From Xanthomonas indica (GTDB lineage Bacteria; Pseudomonadota; Gammaproteobacteria; Xanthomonadales; Xanthomonadaceae), in the NCBI RefSeq assembly GCF_040529045.1, contig NZ_CP131914.1, positions 2,774,501-2,838,500 of the forward strand: a stretch of DNA of 64,000 bases, read 5' to 3'. Position numbers and translations under genes: made by a program. A model generated the notes under the pieces. That model was not told the origin of the DNA. It did no database searches and saw only the letters and a program-made list of their open reading frames with translations. Of this stretch, positions 56,399 through 64,000 are shown piece after piece; positions within the stretch are counted from its first letter, which is position 1, and each line of letters begins with the position of its first letter.

Positions 56399-57450
56399 GA
56401 GACGACCACGTCCCCGCGGCTGGGCGCTTCGCGGCGCCGGCGCATCGCCTCCACGCACTCGCCGATCAGTTCCGGCCCGCGGAACACCAGGCCGCTGTAG
56501 CACTGCACCAGCGCCGCGCCGGCGGCCATCTTCGCCACCGCGTCGGCCCCGGACAGGATGCCGCCGACGCCGATCAGCGGGATGTGTTCTGGCAGGCGTG
56601 CGCGCAGCCGGCGCAGCACCAGGGTGGACTGGCCCAGCAACGGTGCGCCGGAGAGGCCGCCGCTTTCCGCGCCCAGCGGCTCATGCTCCAGGCCGGGGCG
56701 GGCAACCGTGGTATTGGTGGCGATCACGCCGTCCACCTGCAGGTCCGACAGCACCCGCGCCGCCGCGTCGATGTCGCTGTCGCTCAGGTCCGGCGCCACC
56801 TTGACCAGCATCGGCACGCGCTTGCCGTGACGTGCGGCGAGCGCTTCCTGCGCCTCGCGCAGGCGCGCGATCAACTGCCGCAGCGCCTGTTCTTCCTGCA
56901 GTTCGCGCAGGCCGGCGGTGTTGGGCGAGGAGATGTTGACGGTGATGTAGTCGGCCAGCGCGTAGACCTTCTCCAGGCAGTGCAGGTAATCGGACGCGGC
57001 GTCTTCGTTCGGCGTGTCCTTGTTCTTGCCGATGTTGATGCCGAGCAGGCCGCGCCGGCGCCGCGCGCGTTCGACGTTGCGCACCAGCGCGTCCACGCCC
57101 AGGTTGTTGAAGCCCATGCGGTTGATGACCGCCTGCTGCCGCGGCAGGCGGAACATGCGCGGCAGCGGATTGCCGGCCTGCGCGCGCGGGGTGACGGTGC
57201 CGATCTCGACGAAACCGAAGCCCAGCGCCAGCAGCGCATCGATGTGTTCGCCGTTCTTGTCCAGGCCCGCGGCCAGCCCGACCGGATTGGGGAAGTCCAG
57301 GCCGAAGGCGCGCGTGGGCATCGGCGCGATCGTGCGTGCCAGCAGCGGGTTGGTGCCGGTGCGGTAGGCCAGCTCGATCGCGCGCAGGCCCAGGGCGTGG
57401 GCGCGCTCGGCATCGAAGGCGAACAGGAACGGTCGGGCGAGGGAATACAT
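56395..57450 (-). CDS. pyrD: Dihydroorotate dehydrogenase (quinone), class 2
   Basis: Oxidizes dihydroorotate to orotate, passing electrons to quinones at the inner membrane. The 351-residue protein has the class 2 N-terminal membrane helix region ('[27 protein letters not shown]'), then '[14 protein letters not shown]', '[24 protein letters not shown]', 'INRMGFNN', '[15 protein letters not shown]' (catalytic Ser), 'GVIATNTT' and '[29 protein letters not shown]'. Ten bp after the methyltransferase gene, overlapping murB downstream. Confidence 0.96.
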   Translation of the reverse strand: MYSLARPFLFAFDAERAHALGLRAIELAYRTGTNPLLARTIAPMPTRAFGLDFPNPVGLAAGLDKNGEHIDALLALGFGFVEIGTVTPRAQAGNPLPRMFRLPRQQAVINRMGFNNLGVDALVRNVERARRRRGLLGINIGKNKDTPNEDAASDYLHCLEKVYALADYITVNISSPNTAGLRELQEEQALRQLIARLREAQEALAARHGKRVPMLVKVAPDLSDSDIDAAARVLSDLQVDGVIATNTTVARPGLEHEPLGAESGGLSGAPLLGQSTLVLRRLRARLPEHIPLIGVGGILSGADAVAKMAAGAALVQCYSGLVFRGPELIGECVEAMRRRREAPSRGDVVVS

Positions 57451-57460
57451 GGCGTGTGGC

Positions 57461-58234
57461 TCAGTTCAGCGTCCCGGCGAAGGCGCGGGTGCGGTAATGG
57501 AAGGCGACGACGCCGTCGCGCTGGTGCCGGTCGAACAACGCGCGCAGCGCCTCCAGCATCGGCGCGTGGCGCGGGTGGCCGGGCAGCGGCGCGTAGGAGG
57601 ACGACAGCAGGCGTCCGCGCAGCGCCTCGAAGTCCATGCGCTGTTCGTTGGGAAACTGTGCGGTGCCGCGCAGGCCGGTGCCGAACCAGCGCTGCATGGT
57701 GGCATCGTCGTGGTAGCGCTCGGCCACCGCACTGTAGTCGGTGCCGTACTCCAGCAGCAGCTGCTCGTAGCCTTCCAGGAACGGGGTGGCGTCGAGCAGG
57801 CGCGAGTTCCAGTAGACCAGCGCCAGGCCGCCGGGGCGCAACACCCGCGCCCATTCGCGGCGCACCGCCTCCAGGTCGAACCAGTGGAAGGCCTGCGCGG
57901 CGCTGATCAGGTCGACGCTGGCGTCGGCCAGGGTGGTGGCTTCGGCGCTGCCGTCGATGGCGCGGAAGCCAGGCAGATCCTGCAGCAACGCGACGGCGGC
58001 CTCGCGCATCGCCGCGTTCGGCTCCACCGCCAGGGTCGGGTGCCCGGCCTGCAGGAACAGGCGGGTGGAGATCCCGGTGCCGGCACCGATGTCGGCGACC
58101 AGCGCGTCGCCGGCCACGCCCAGCTCGCCGTGCACCCAGTCGAGCAGGGCCGGCGGATAGCTGGGGCGATAGCGCACGTAATCGGCGACGCGGTCGCTGA
58201 AGCGCTCGCGCGGCGCGGCGGCGTCCCGGCTCAC
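57461..58234 (-). CDS. Class I SAM-dependent methyltransferase (type-11-like)
   Basis: A 257-residue protein with motif I '[19 protein letters not shown]' (~36-54), motif II acidic 'AVEPN', '[36 protein letters not shown]' (motifs III-IV), and a C-terminal substrate-binding half. The 'AQAFHWF' pattern is typical of small-molecule methyltransferases (e.g. trans-aconitate-like); the substrate is unknown. Start: GTG 58234 overlaps the DUF4190 stop (GTGA). Upstream in-frame residues are unrelated. Confidence 0.85.
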   Translation of the reverse strand: MSRDAAAPRERFSDRVADYVRYRPSYPPALLDWVHGELGVAGDALVADIGAGTGISTRLFLQAGHPTLAVEPNAAMREAAVALLQDLPGFRAIDGSAEATTLADASVDLISAAQAFHWFDLEAVRREWARVLRPGGLALVYWNSRLLDATPFLEGYEQLLLEYGTDYSAVAERYHDDATMQRWFGTGLRGTAQFPNEQRMDFEALRGRLLSSSYAPLPGHPRHAPMLEALRALFDRHQRDGVVAFHYRTRAFAGTLN

Positions 58235-58512
58235 GACTGGGTGCTGGCGAACCACGCCAGCCCGCCGAAGAACAGCACGAAGGCCAGCACCGCCAGCACG
58301 GCCAGCACCACCGCGGCCCAACCCAGGATCAACCCGCCCACCGCCAGGCCGTCGCCCTGGAAGCGCTGCGGCTGGCGGCGGATCTCCGCGCGCGCCAGAT
58401 GCCCGGTGATGATCGCGCCGAGGCTGCCCAGCACCGGCATCAGGGTCCAGCCGAGGATGCCGGCGATCAGGCTGACCACGGCGAGGGAATTGGTTTCGCG
58501 AACGGTGCTCAT
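58231..58512 (-). CDS. Small DUF4190-type membrane protein
   Basis: A 93-residue protein with two membrane helices. The signature '[36 protein letters not shown]' (first helix, then the basic loop) and '[26 protein letters not shown]' (second) fits DUF4190/small integral proteins often found beside cell-envelope genes. Function unknown. ATG 58512 has AGGAA upstream. First gene of the overlapping series leading to murB. Confidence 0.75.
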   Translation of the reverse strand: MSTVRETNSLAVVSLIAGILGWTLMPVLGSLGAIITGHLARAEIRRQPQRFQGDGLAVGGLILGWAAVVLAVLAVLAFVLFFGGLAWFASTQS

Positions 58513-58609
58513 CTGGATTCCTCGTGCGAGCAAGGCGGCATGCGCCATGCGGACGCGCGCGTGCGCGGGATGAGCGAATTATCCCAGAAGCGCGCCTGGC
58601 GTGCGCCGC

Positions 58610-59350
58610 TCATGCGGGGATGCGCCCGTGCCGCAACGCATGCGCCCATTGCGGCCGGCCGTTGCGCTCGGCCTGCGCGGCGGCGCTGGCGTGGTCGTAG
58701 TCGATCGCGTGCAACTGCGCGTGCCACTGGCCGTCGCGGTAGTCGAGCACGGCGTAGCGCGCCTGCGGCGTGCCGGTCTCGACCCGGTGCGGTTGCGGAT
58801 GGGTCTCGGCATAGGCGGGCAGACCAACGCTGCCGGGATTGCACAGCAGGCGTCCGTCGTCCAGGCGCAGCGTGCGCGGCAGGTGGCTGTGTCCGCACAG
58901 CACCAGCGCCGCCGGCGGCGCGTCGCCCAGTCGCTCGCGCACGCGCTGCGCATCGGCGGCGCGCAGCCGCGGCGGTTCCAGTTCGTCGAGCAGCCAGCAC
59001 AGGTCGTCGTGCGGCGTGCCGTGGCACAGCAGCGCATGCGGCAACGACAGGGTCGGCGGCAGTGCGGCCAGCCAGTGCCGCTGTGCAGGCGTCAGCTGCG
59101 CATGGGCATAGGCGTCGCTGGCGCCCATGGCCGCCGGTTCCAGTTCGCTCAACTGGCGCTCGTGGTTGCCGCGCACCGTGGGCAGCGCCAGCGGCATCAG
59201 CCGCGCGGCGGTTTCCCGCGGCCACAGCGGGCCGGAGACGATGTCGCCCAGGTTGACGATCCGGTCCACGCCGCGCCGTCCGATATCCGCAAGCACGGCC
59301 TCCAGCGCGGGCAGGTTGCCGTGGATATCGGAGAGCGCGGCCAGGCGCAT
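58610..59350 (-). CDS. Metallophosphoesterase (YfcE/calcineurin-like)
   Basis: A 246-residue dimetal phosphoesterase. All metal motifs are present: 'LSDIHGN' (~7-13), 'NLGDIVSGP', 'VRGNHER', 'LLCHGTPHD' and 'LVLCGHSHLPR', then 'LLCNPGSVGLP'. The substrate is unknown; similar proteins hydrolyse phosphodiesters or act as diadenosine-polyphosphate hydrolases. It starts 1 bp after the ALDH gene ends, so co-transcribed. Confidence 0.88.
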   Translation of the reverse strand: MRLAALSDIHGNLPALEAVLADIGRRGVDRIVNLGDIVSGPLWPRETAARLMPLALPTVRGNHERQLSELEPAAMGASDAYAHAQLTPAQRHWLAALPPTLSLPHALLCHGTPHDDLCWLLDELEPPRLRAADAQRVRERLGDAPPAALVLCGHSHLPRTLRLDDGRLLCNPGSVGLPAYAETHPQPHRVETGTPQARYAVLDYRDGQWHAQLHAIDYDHASAAAQAERNGRPQWAHALRHGRIPA

Positions 59351-59351
59351 C

Positions 59352-60884
59352 TTACAGATCGAACTTGATGCCCTGCGCCAGCGGCAGCGAATCGGAGTAG
59401 TTGATCGTGTTTGTCTGCCGGCGCATGTACACCTTCCACGCGTCCGAGCCGGATTCGCGGCCACCGCCGGTGTCCTTCTCGCCGCCGAAGGCGCCGCCGA
59501 TCTCGGCGCCGGAGGTGCCGATGTTGACGTTGGCGATGCCGCAGTCGCTGCCGGCCGCGGACAGGAACTTTTCCGCCGCCTTCAGGTTCTGGGTGAAGAT
59601 CGACGAGGACAGGCCCTGCGGCACGCCGTTCTGCATGTCGATGGCCTCGTCCAGGGTGCTGTACTTCATCACGTACAGGATCGGCGCGAAGGTCTCGTGC
59701 TGCACCACCTCATCGCTGTTCTTCAGGCCGGTGACGATGGCCGGCAACACGAAGTTGCCCGGACGGTCCAGCGCGGTGCCGCCGGTCTCGACGGTGCCGC
59801 CGGCGGCCTTGGCCTTGGCGATGGAATCCAGGAACTGCTCGACCGCACCGCGGCTGTTCAGCGGGCCCATCAGGTTGGCCGGGTCGGTCGGGTCGCCGAT
59901 CTTGCCTTCGACCTGCTTGTAGGCCTTGACCAGGGTCGCCAGCACGGTGTCGTAGATCGATTCGTGCACGATCAGCCGGCGCGTGGTGGTGCAGCGCTGG
60001 CCGGCGGTGCCGACCGCGCCGAACACGATGCCGGGCACGGCCAGCTTCAGGTCGGCGCTCTCGTCGAGGATGATGGCGTTGTTGCCGCCCAGCTCCAGCA
60101 GGCAGCGGCCCAGGCGGCGCGCGCACTTCTCGGCGACGACGCGGCCGACCTGGGTGGAGCCGGTGAAGCTGATCAGCGGGATGCGGGTGTCCTCGACCAG
60201 GCGCTCGGACAGGGCCACGCCGGCATCGTTGATCAGGAAGAAGATGTCCGGGAAGCCGGCGTCGCGCAGCGCCTCGTTGCAGATCTTCATCGACGCGATC
60301 GCGGTCAGCGGGGTCTTGTTGGACGGCTTCCAGATGCAGATGTCGCCGCAGATCGCCGCCAGGAACGCGTTCCAGCTCCACACCGCGACCGGGAAGTTGA
60401 ACGCGCTGATGATGCCGACCAGGCCCAGCGGCTGGTACTGCTCGTACATGCGGTGGCCCGGACGCTCCGAGTGCAGGGTGTAGCCGTACAGCATGCGGCT
60501 CTGGCCGACCGCGAAATCGGCGATGTCGATCATCTCCTGCACTTCGCCGTCGCCTTCCGGCTTGCTCTTGCCCATTTCCAGCGCGACCAGCGAGCCCAGC
60601 GCGTCCTTGTGCTTGCGCAGCGCCTCGCCGCACAGCCGCACCGCCTCGCCGCGGCGCGGTGCCGGGGTGGTGCGCCAGACCTTGAACGCGGCCTGGGCGC
60701 GGGCGATCACCGTCTCGTAGTCCTGCTCGGTGGTGGCCTGGACCTCGGCGATGATGGCGTTGCTCGACGGGTTGAGCGGCTGCAGCACGCCGGCGCCGGT
60801 GGCGCTGGACCACTCGCCGTTGCCGAGGTAGGTGCCGGAGTTGGTGGCGGCGAGGCCGAGCGCCTTGAGCAGGTCAGCGGACAT
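59352..60884 (-). CDS. amaB: ALDH7-type aldehyde dehydrogenase (alpha-aminoadipic semialdehyde dehydrogenase)
   Basis: A 510-residue NAD-dependent aldehyde dehydrogenase. The catalytic Cys lies in '[20 protein letters not shown]' and the general-base Glu in '[12 protein letters not shown]'. '[27 protein letters not shown]' and 'FTGSTQVGR' bind NAD. The close match of '[10 protein letters not shown]' and '[18 protein letters not shown]' is that of the ALDH7A1/AmaB group, which oxidizes piperideine-6-carboxylate/aminoadipate semialdehyde in lysine breakdown and protects against osmotic or aldehyde stress. First gene of a two-gene unit. Confidence 0.9.
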   Translation of the reverse strand: MSADLLKALGLAATNSGTYLGNGEWSSATGAGVLQPLNPSSNAIIAEVQATTEQDYETVIARAQAAFKVWRTTPAPRRGEAVRLCGEALRKHKDALGSLVALEMGKSKPEGDGEVQEMIDIADFAVGQSRMLYGYTLHSERPGHRMYEQYQPLGLVGIISAFNFPVAVWSWNAFLAAICGDICIWKPSNKTPLTAIASMKICNEALRDAGFPDIFFLINDAGVALSERLVEDTRIPLISFTGSTQVGRVVAEKCARRLGRCLLELGGNNAIILDESADLKLAVPGIVFGAVGTAGQRCTTTRRLIVHESIYDTVLATLVKAYKQVEGKIGDPTDPANLMGPLNSRGAVEQFLDSIAKAKAAGGTVETGGTALDRPGNFVLPAIVTGLKNSDEVVQHETFAPILYVMKYSTLDEAIDMQNGVPQGLSSSIFTQNLKAAEKFLSAAGSDCGIANVNIGTSGAEIGGAFGGEKDTGGGRESGSDAWKVYMRRQTNTINYSDSLPLAQGIKFDL

Positions 60885-61110
60885 GGAATCTCCTGGGTTC
60901 GTTGCGACAGGGAAGGCGACCGCAGGCGGGGGACGCGGGACGCGCAGCCGGCAATTTTAGCAGACCGCACGCGCCCGGCCGCCGCCGCCGGCCTGGGCGC
61001 CTGGCGAGCGCAAAAAACGCGCAGGCATGCCGTCGCGCGGGGCTGCACGGCGTGCATAGGCGAGTAAGGGGGCTGAGGGCACGACGTCGCGGCCGCCGGC
61101 ATAAACGGAA

Positions 61111-61187
61111 TGGTGACCCCGGCGCGATTCGAACGCACGACCTGTCCCTTAGGAGGGGACCGCTCTATCCAGCTGAGCTACGGGGCC
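61111..61187 (-). tRNA. tRNA-Arg(CCT)
   Basis: A 77-nt tRNA on the minus strand: acceptor GGCCCCG/CGGGGTC, D arm GCTCAGCTGGATAGAGC, anticodon stem GTCCC/GGGAC around CTCCTAA, anticodon CCT, and encoded CCA. It reads the rare AGG codon. Confidence 0.95.
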
Positions 61188-61533
61188 ATTGGCCTGGCGG
61201 AGATTCTACGACGCTGAATCGCGCGTTGTCGCGCCGGCCTGCAATAACACCCTCTACACCTTGTGCCGACGCGGCCTGAGCATCGCCCTGCGTAGGCTGC
61301 GTACGTCCGCCACTGTGGCATCCCGACGGCTCGCCTTGCGATCCCGGGTCGCCGCAGCGGCGACGGACGACGACGGAGTCGCATCCGCCGCGTCCGCGAC
61401 AAGCGTCCCGTCCGCACTGCCTGCGGCGGGGCGATCGCCGCCGCGCATCGGCGGTCCTGGTCGCCTTGGCGCCATTGCCGGCTTGCCGGCATGCACGCGG
61501 CGATTTCCACCCCTATGCGAGCAGGAGTCACAG
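61188..61533. other. Intergenic region before the small lipoprotein
   Basis: About 345 bp between tRNA-Arg(CCT) and the lipoprotein gene. An open frame continues in phase through it but has no signal or family content; the lipobox and AGGAG at 61523 mark the real start. No repeat or RNA was recognised. Confidence 0.5.
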
Positions 61534-61881
61534 ATGAAAACAGCGATGAAGATGGTCCTGGTGGGTTCGATGCTGGCCGCGCTGGCCGCATGCAAGCGCG
61601 ATGGCGATCACCCGGCCAACGACCCGAACGCGGCCAACCCGCCGGCTGCGGCCGATGGCAGCCCGGCAGGCGGCAGCACCGCCCCGGCCGGCAGCACGGC
61701 CCCGGCGGGCAGCACCAGCGGCGACGCCAGCGGCACCGCGACCGGCACCACCGGCACCGATGCCGGCCAGGGCACGATGCAGGGGCAGGACGGCACGTCG
61801 CCGACCACGCCGCAGGACCCGGCCAACCCGGATCCGCAGCAGCCGACGCAGACGCCGCCGGCAGATCAGAAGCAGCAGTAA
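61534..61881 (+). CDS. Low-complexity predicted lipoprotein
   Basis: A 115-residue exported protein. The signal 'MKTAMKMVLVGSMLAALAAC' ends in lipobox LAAC (Cys20). The mature part is Ala/Gly/Ser/Thr/Pro-rich with imperfect repeats of 'APAGST' and a Gln/Pro tail, and is probably disordered. Function unknown. AGGAG lies 6 bp before ATG 61534. A strong hairpin follows. Confidence 0.75.
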   Translation: MKTAMKMVLVGSMLAALAACKRDGDHPANDPNAANPPAAADGSPAGGSTAPAGSTAPAGSTSGDASGTATGTTGTDAGQGTMQGQDGTSPTTPQDPANPDPQQPTQTPPADQKQQ

Positions 61882-61890
61882 GGACATGCG

Positions 61891-61926
61891 CAAGCGCGCG
61901 GCGCCATGGGCGCCGCGCGCTTGTTG
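61891..61926 (+). terminator. Intrinsic terminator after the lipoprotein gene
   Basis: A perfect 14-bp stem AAGCGCGCGGCGCC / GGCGCCGCGCGCTT with an ATG loop (61892-61922), followed by GTTG. Stable enough to terminate despite a weak T tract. Confidence 0.75.
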
Positions 61927-62120
61927 CGGCATGCTTCGACATTGGCCGTGCCTGGTGTTCTCCGGGTGCGGCGGAAGCAGCGCGATCCGGTGCAACGCCG
62001 GGTTTTGCGGCCTTTCGCGATAGTCACTTTTGCAACCGTCTTGCTTGGCCAGTCGGCCGATGCTGCGCTTGCACACGCGGCGCTTGACAGCGCCCCGGCG
62101 CATGATGTCCTCTTGCGTCC

Positions 62121-62255
62121 ATGCCCCTGGTCCTTGCCCTCATCGCCACTTCGCTTCCGCGCTCGCTTCGGCACGCGGCCGCGGTCGCTGCGGGCATTAC
62201 CACCGGTATTACCACCCTCACCATTCGCCCGGTGCGGCCCGTCGTCTTCGTCTGA
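62121..62255 (+). CDS. thrL: Thr/Ile-rich leader peptide of the thr operon
   Basis: A 44-residue frame from ATG 62121 to TGA 62253 that ends with 'AGITTGITTLTIRPVRPVVFV'. The cluster of Thr and Ile codons (ATTACCACC repeated) resembles E. coli thrL, where ribosome stalling on Thr/Ile codons controls attenuation. The stop is 89 bp before thrA. Alternative pairing segments follow (62270-62326). Ala/Leu-rich first half is unlike the short E. coli peptide, so the start could be later. Confidence 0.65.
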   Translation: MPLVLALIATSLPRSLRHAAAVAAGITTGITTLTIRPVRPVVFV

Positions 62256-62344
62256 TCGTCGAACACCACGGCCCCGCACCCGGATCAGGATGCGGGGGAA
62301 TCCCTCGGCCTGATGCGAGCGGGGCCTCCACTCCGAGGTCTCCC
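62256..62344 (+). promoter_or_regulatory. Candidate transcription/translation attenuator of thrA
   Basis: GGCCCCGC (62270-62277) can pair with GCGGGGCC (62319-62326), 8 bp perfect, or alternatively CCCCGCA (62272-62278) with TGCGGGG (62291-62297), 7 bp. The two cannot form together. A GAGGT element (62335-62339) precedes the thrA ATG. There is no long T run, so control could be on translation rather than termination. Confidence 0.5.
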
Positions 62345-64000
62345 ATGTCGTCCCCCGCCGTCGCTCCCGCTGTCGCCGCTTCGCCTGATTCCGCCGCCGA
62401 TCCCGCGCTCGCCGCCGCCACCGTCGTGCACAAGTTCGGCGGCACTTCGGTGGCCGATGCCGAACGCTATCGCCATGTCGCGCAGCTGCTGCTGGCGCGC
62501 CCGGAGCGTCTCCAGGTCACCGTCGTCTCGGCGATGAAGGGCGTCACCGACGCCTTGATCGGTCTGGCCGAACTGGCCGCGCGCGGCCATGGCGACTGGC
62601 GCGAACGCTGGCACGAGACCCGCGCGCGTCATCGCGCCGCCGCGGTCGCGTTGCTGGGCGAGCACGCCGGCGCCACGGTGGAATGGCTGGACGCGCGCTT
62701 CGAACACCTGGCCGAGATCCTCGCCGCACTGGCGGTGATCGGCGAGTTGCCGCGGGAAGTGCTGGATCGCGTGCAGGGCCTGGGCGAGGTGTACTCGGCG
62801 CAACTGCTGGGCGATCACCTGCGGACGCTGGGCGAGGACTGCGCGGTGCTGGATGCGCGCGAGGTGCTGGTGGTCGATCGCGGCGAACTGGGCGTGGACG
62901 TGGACTGGGAGGCCAGCGCGCAGCGCCTGGCGCAGTGGCGCGCGCAGCACCCGCAGCAGCGCATCGTGGTCACCGGCTTCGTCGCCCGCGACCGCGCCGG
63001 CCGCATCACCACGCTCGGCCGCAACGGCAGCGACTACTCCGGCGCGATCTTCGCCGCGCTGTTCGAGGCCGCCGAACTGCACATCTGGACCGACGTCGAC
63101 GGCGTGCTGTCGGCCGATCCGCGGGTGGTCCCCGAAGCGGTGCAACTGGAGACGCTCAGCTACGACGAAGCCTGCGAACTGGCGTATTTCGGCGCCAAGG
63201 TGGTGCACCCGCAGACCATGTCGCCGGCGATCGAGCGCGGCCTGCCGATCATCATCCGCAACACCTTCCAGCCCGAGCATCCGGGCACCCGCATCACTGC
63301 CAGCAGCGCCACCAGCGGCCCGATCAAGGGGCTGACGCTGAGCCCGGACCTGGCCGTGCTCAACCTCGAAGGCACCGGCCTGATCGGCGTGCCCGGCACC
63401 GCCGAGCGCGTGTTCGCCGCATTGCGCAACGCGCGGGTGTCGGTGGTGATGATCTCGCAGGGCTCGTCCGAACATTCCATCTGTTGCGTGGTGCGGCAGA
63501 ACGAGGCCGAGCGCGCGCGCGACGCGGTGCTCTCGGCCTTCGCCCACGAACTGGTGGTGGGCCAGGTGCAGCGCGTGCAACTGACCACCGGCATCAGCGT
63601 GCTGGCCGCGGTCGGCGACGGCATGGCCGGGCAGCCCGGCGTGGCCGCGCGCCTGTTCGAGTCGCTGGGCCGCGCCCAGGTCAACATCCTGGCGATCGCG
63701 CAGGGCTCGTCCGAGCGCAACATCTCCGTGGCCATCGACAGCGCCCATGCGACCAAGGCGTTGCGCGCCGCGCATGCCGGCTTCTGGCTGTCGCCGCAGA
63801 CCTTCTCGGTCGGCGTGATCGGCCCAGGCAACGTCGGTGCCGCGCTGCTGGACCAGTTGCGCGCGGCGCAGCCGCAACTGCTGGCCAAGGCCAACCTCGA
63901 CCTGCGCCTGCGCGCGGTCGCCTCGCGCAGCACGATGCGCCTGGAGCCGCGCGCCTTCGCCGGCGACTGGCGGCAGGCATTGGCCGCCGGCCCGCAGCCG
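62345..64000 (+). CDS. thrA: Bifunctional aspartate kinase/homoserine dehydrogenase I (3' end outside window)
   Basis: The frame from ATG 62345 is open to the last base (552 codons so far). The aspartokinase domain has 'VVHKFGGTSVADAERY' near residue 27, 'GRNGSDYSGAIFAALFEA' and 'IWTDVDGVLSADPRVVPEA'. Two ACT-like regulatory segments follow ('LNLEGTGLIGVPGTAERVF' and 'LAAVGDGMAGQPGVAARLFESLGRAQVNILAIAQGSSE'). The homoserine dehydrogenase Rossmann start 'SVGVIGPGNVGAALLDQL' appears near residue 480. It makes aspartyl phosphate and homoserine for Thr, Ile and Met. Leader-peptide attenuation is likely. Confidence 0.95.
   Translation, partial: MSSPAVAPAVAASPDSAADPALAAATVVHKFGGTSVADAERYRHVAQLLLARPERLQVTVVSAMKGVTDALIGLAELAARGHGDWRERWHETRARHRAAAVALLGEHAGATVEWLDARFEHLAEILAALAVIGELPREVLDRVQGLGEVYSAQLLGDHLRTLGEDCAVLDAREVLVVDRGELGVDVDWEASAQRLAQWRAQHPQQRIVVTGFVARDRAGRITTLGRNGSDYSGAIFAALFEAAELHIWTDVDGVLSADPRVVPEAVQLETLSYDEACELAYFGAKVVHPQTMSPAIERGLPIIIRNTFQPEHPGTRITASSATSGPIKGLTLSPDLAVLNLEGTGLIGVPGTAERVFAALRNARVSVVMISQGSSEHSICCVVRQNEAERARDAVLSAFAHELVVGQVQRVQLTTGISVLAAVGDGMAGQPGVAARLFESLGRAQVNILAIAQGSSERNISVAIDSAHATKALRAAHAGFWLSPQTFSVGVIGPGNVGAALLDQLRAAQPQLLAKANLDLRLRAVASRSTMRLEPRAFAGDWRQALAAGPQP

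Overview
The window is high-GC, gene-dense chromosome from a Xanthomonas-like gammaproteobacterium (Xanthomonadaceae). Evidence: a Xanthomonas-type TonB-dependent receptor with a plant cell-wall sugar cluster, GTAG-type REP repeats of the kind known from Stenotrophomonas and Xanthomonas, and a housekeeping gene order (gcvR-bcp divergent from dapA-bamC; pcnB-folK-panB-panC-panD-pgi) usual for this family. No phage, integrase, insertion sequence or CRISPR array was seen. The right edge cuts thrA and the left edge cuts a LysR gene.

Layout. 1-2.6 kb: 3' end of a LysR regulator, a DedA-rhodanese fusion and an SDR oxidoreductase. 2.8-3.1 kb: two nearly identical tRNA-Arg(ACG) genes, each with a terminator. 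3.2-8.8 kb (minus): alpha/beta hydrolase, thiD, a DUF1275 protein, a lipoprotein, a PIN-PhoH ATPase, bcp and gcvR. 8.9-11.1 kb: dapA and bamC, a decayed copy of the bamC end, REP repeats and fdxA.

11.2-30.8 kb is the main accessory region and reads as one plant-polysaccharide catabolic block. A minus-strand dgo operon (aldolase, galactonate dehydratase, SMP-30 lactonase, dgoK) with a divergent LysR gene would turn galactonate into pyruvate and glyceraldehyde 3-phosphate. Next, on the plus strand, come a TonB-dependent receptor, a CE20-like acetylesterase (usually labelled sialate O-acetylesterase), a GH35 beta-galactosidase, a PA14-containing GH31 alpha-xylosidase, xylulokinase, xylose isomerase and an MFS sugar porter. 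This matches xyloglucan utilization loci: outer-membrane uptake of oligosaccharides, removal of acetyl, galactosyl and xylosyl groups, then catabolism of the xylose and possibly the galactose. No GH74 endoglucanase or GH95 fucosidase is present here. A GH3 glucosidase and an SSS symporter 10 kb downstream could handle the glucan backbone.

30.9-46.7 kb: a dispersed inverted repeat, folE2 preceded by a Zur-box-like palindrome, tRNA-Glu(CTC), the pcnB-folK-panBC-panD-pgi series (pcnB appears to use an ATC start), a Tat-exported PhoX-type phosphatase with a candidate Pho box, the GH3/SSS pair, and a GAF-degenerate GGDEF-EAL protein. 46.8-64 kb: a RegB/RegA-like two-component pair, ispG and a PAP2 phosphatase, a TetX-like flavin monooxygenase divergent from a MarR regulator around a perfect palindrome, an amino-acid racemase with a TPM-domain protein, an overlapping minus-strand series (DUF4190 protein, methyltransferase, pyrD, murB, DMT exporter), an ALDH7 dehydrogenase with a metallophosphoesterase, tRNA-Arg(CCT), a small lipoprotein, and a threonine/isoleucine-rich leader peptide ahead of thrA.

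Most functions are assigned from motifs read by eye; no alignment or database search was run.
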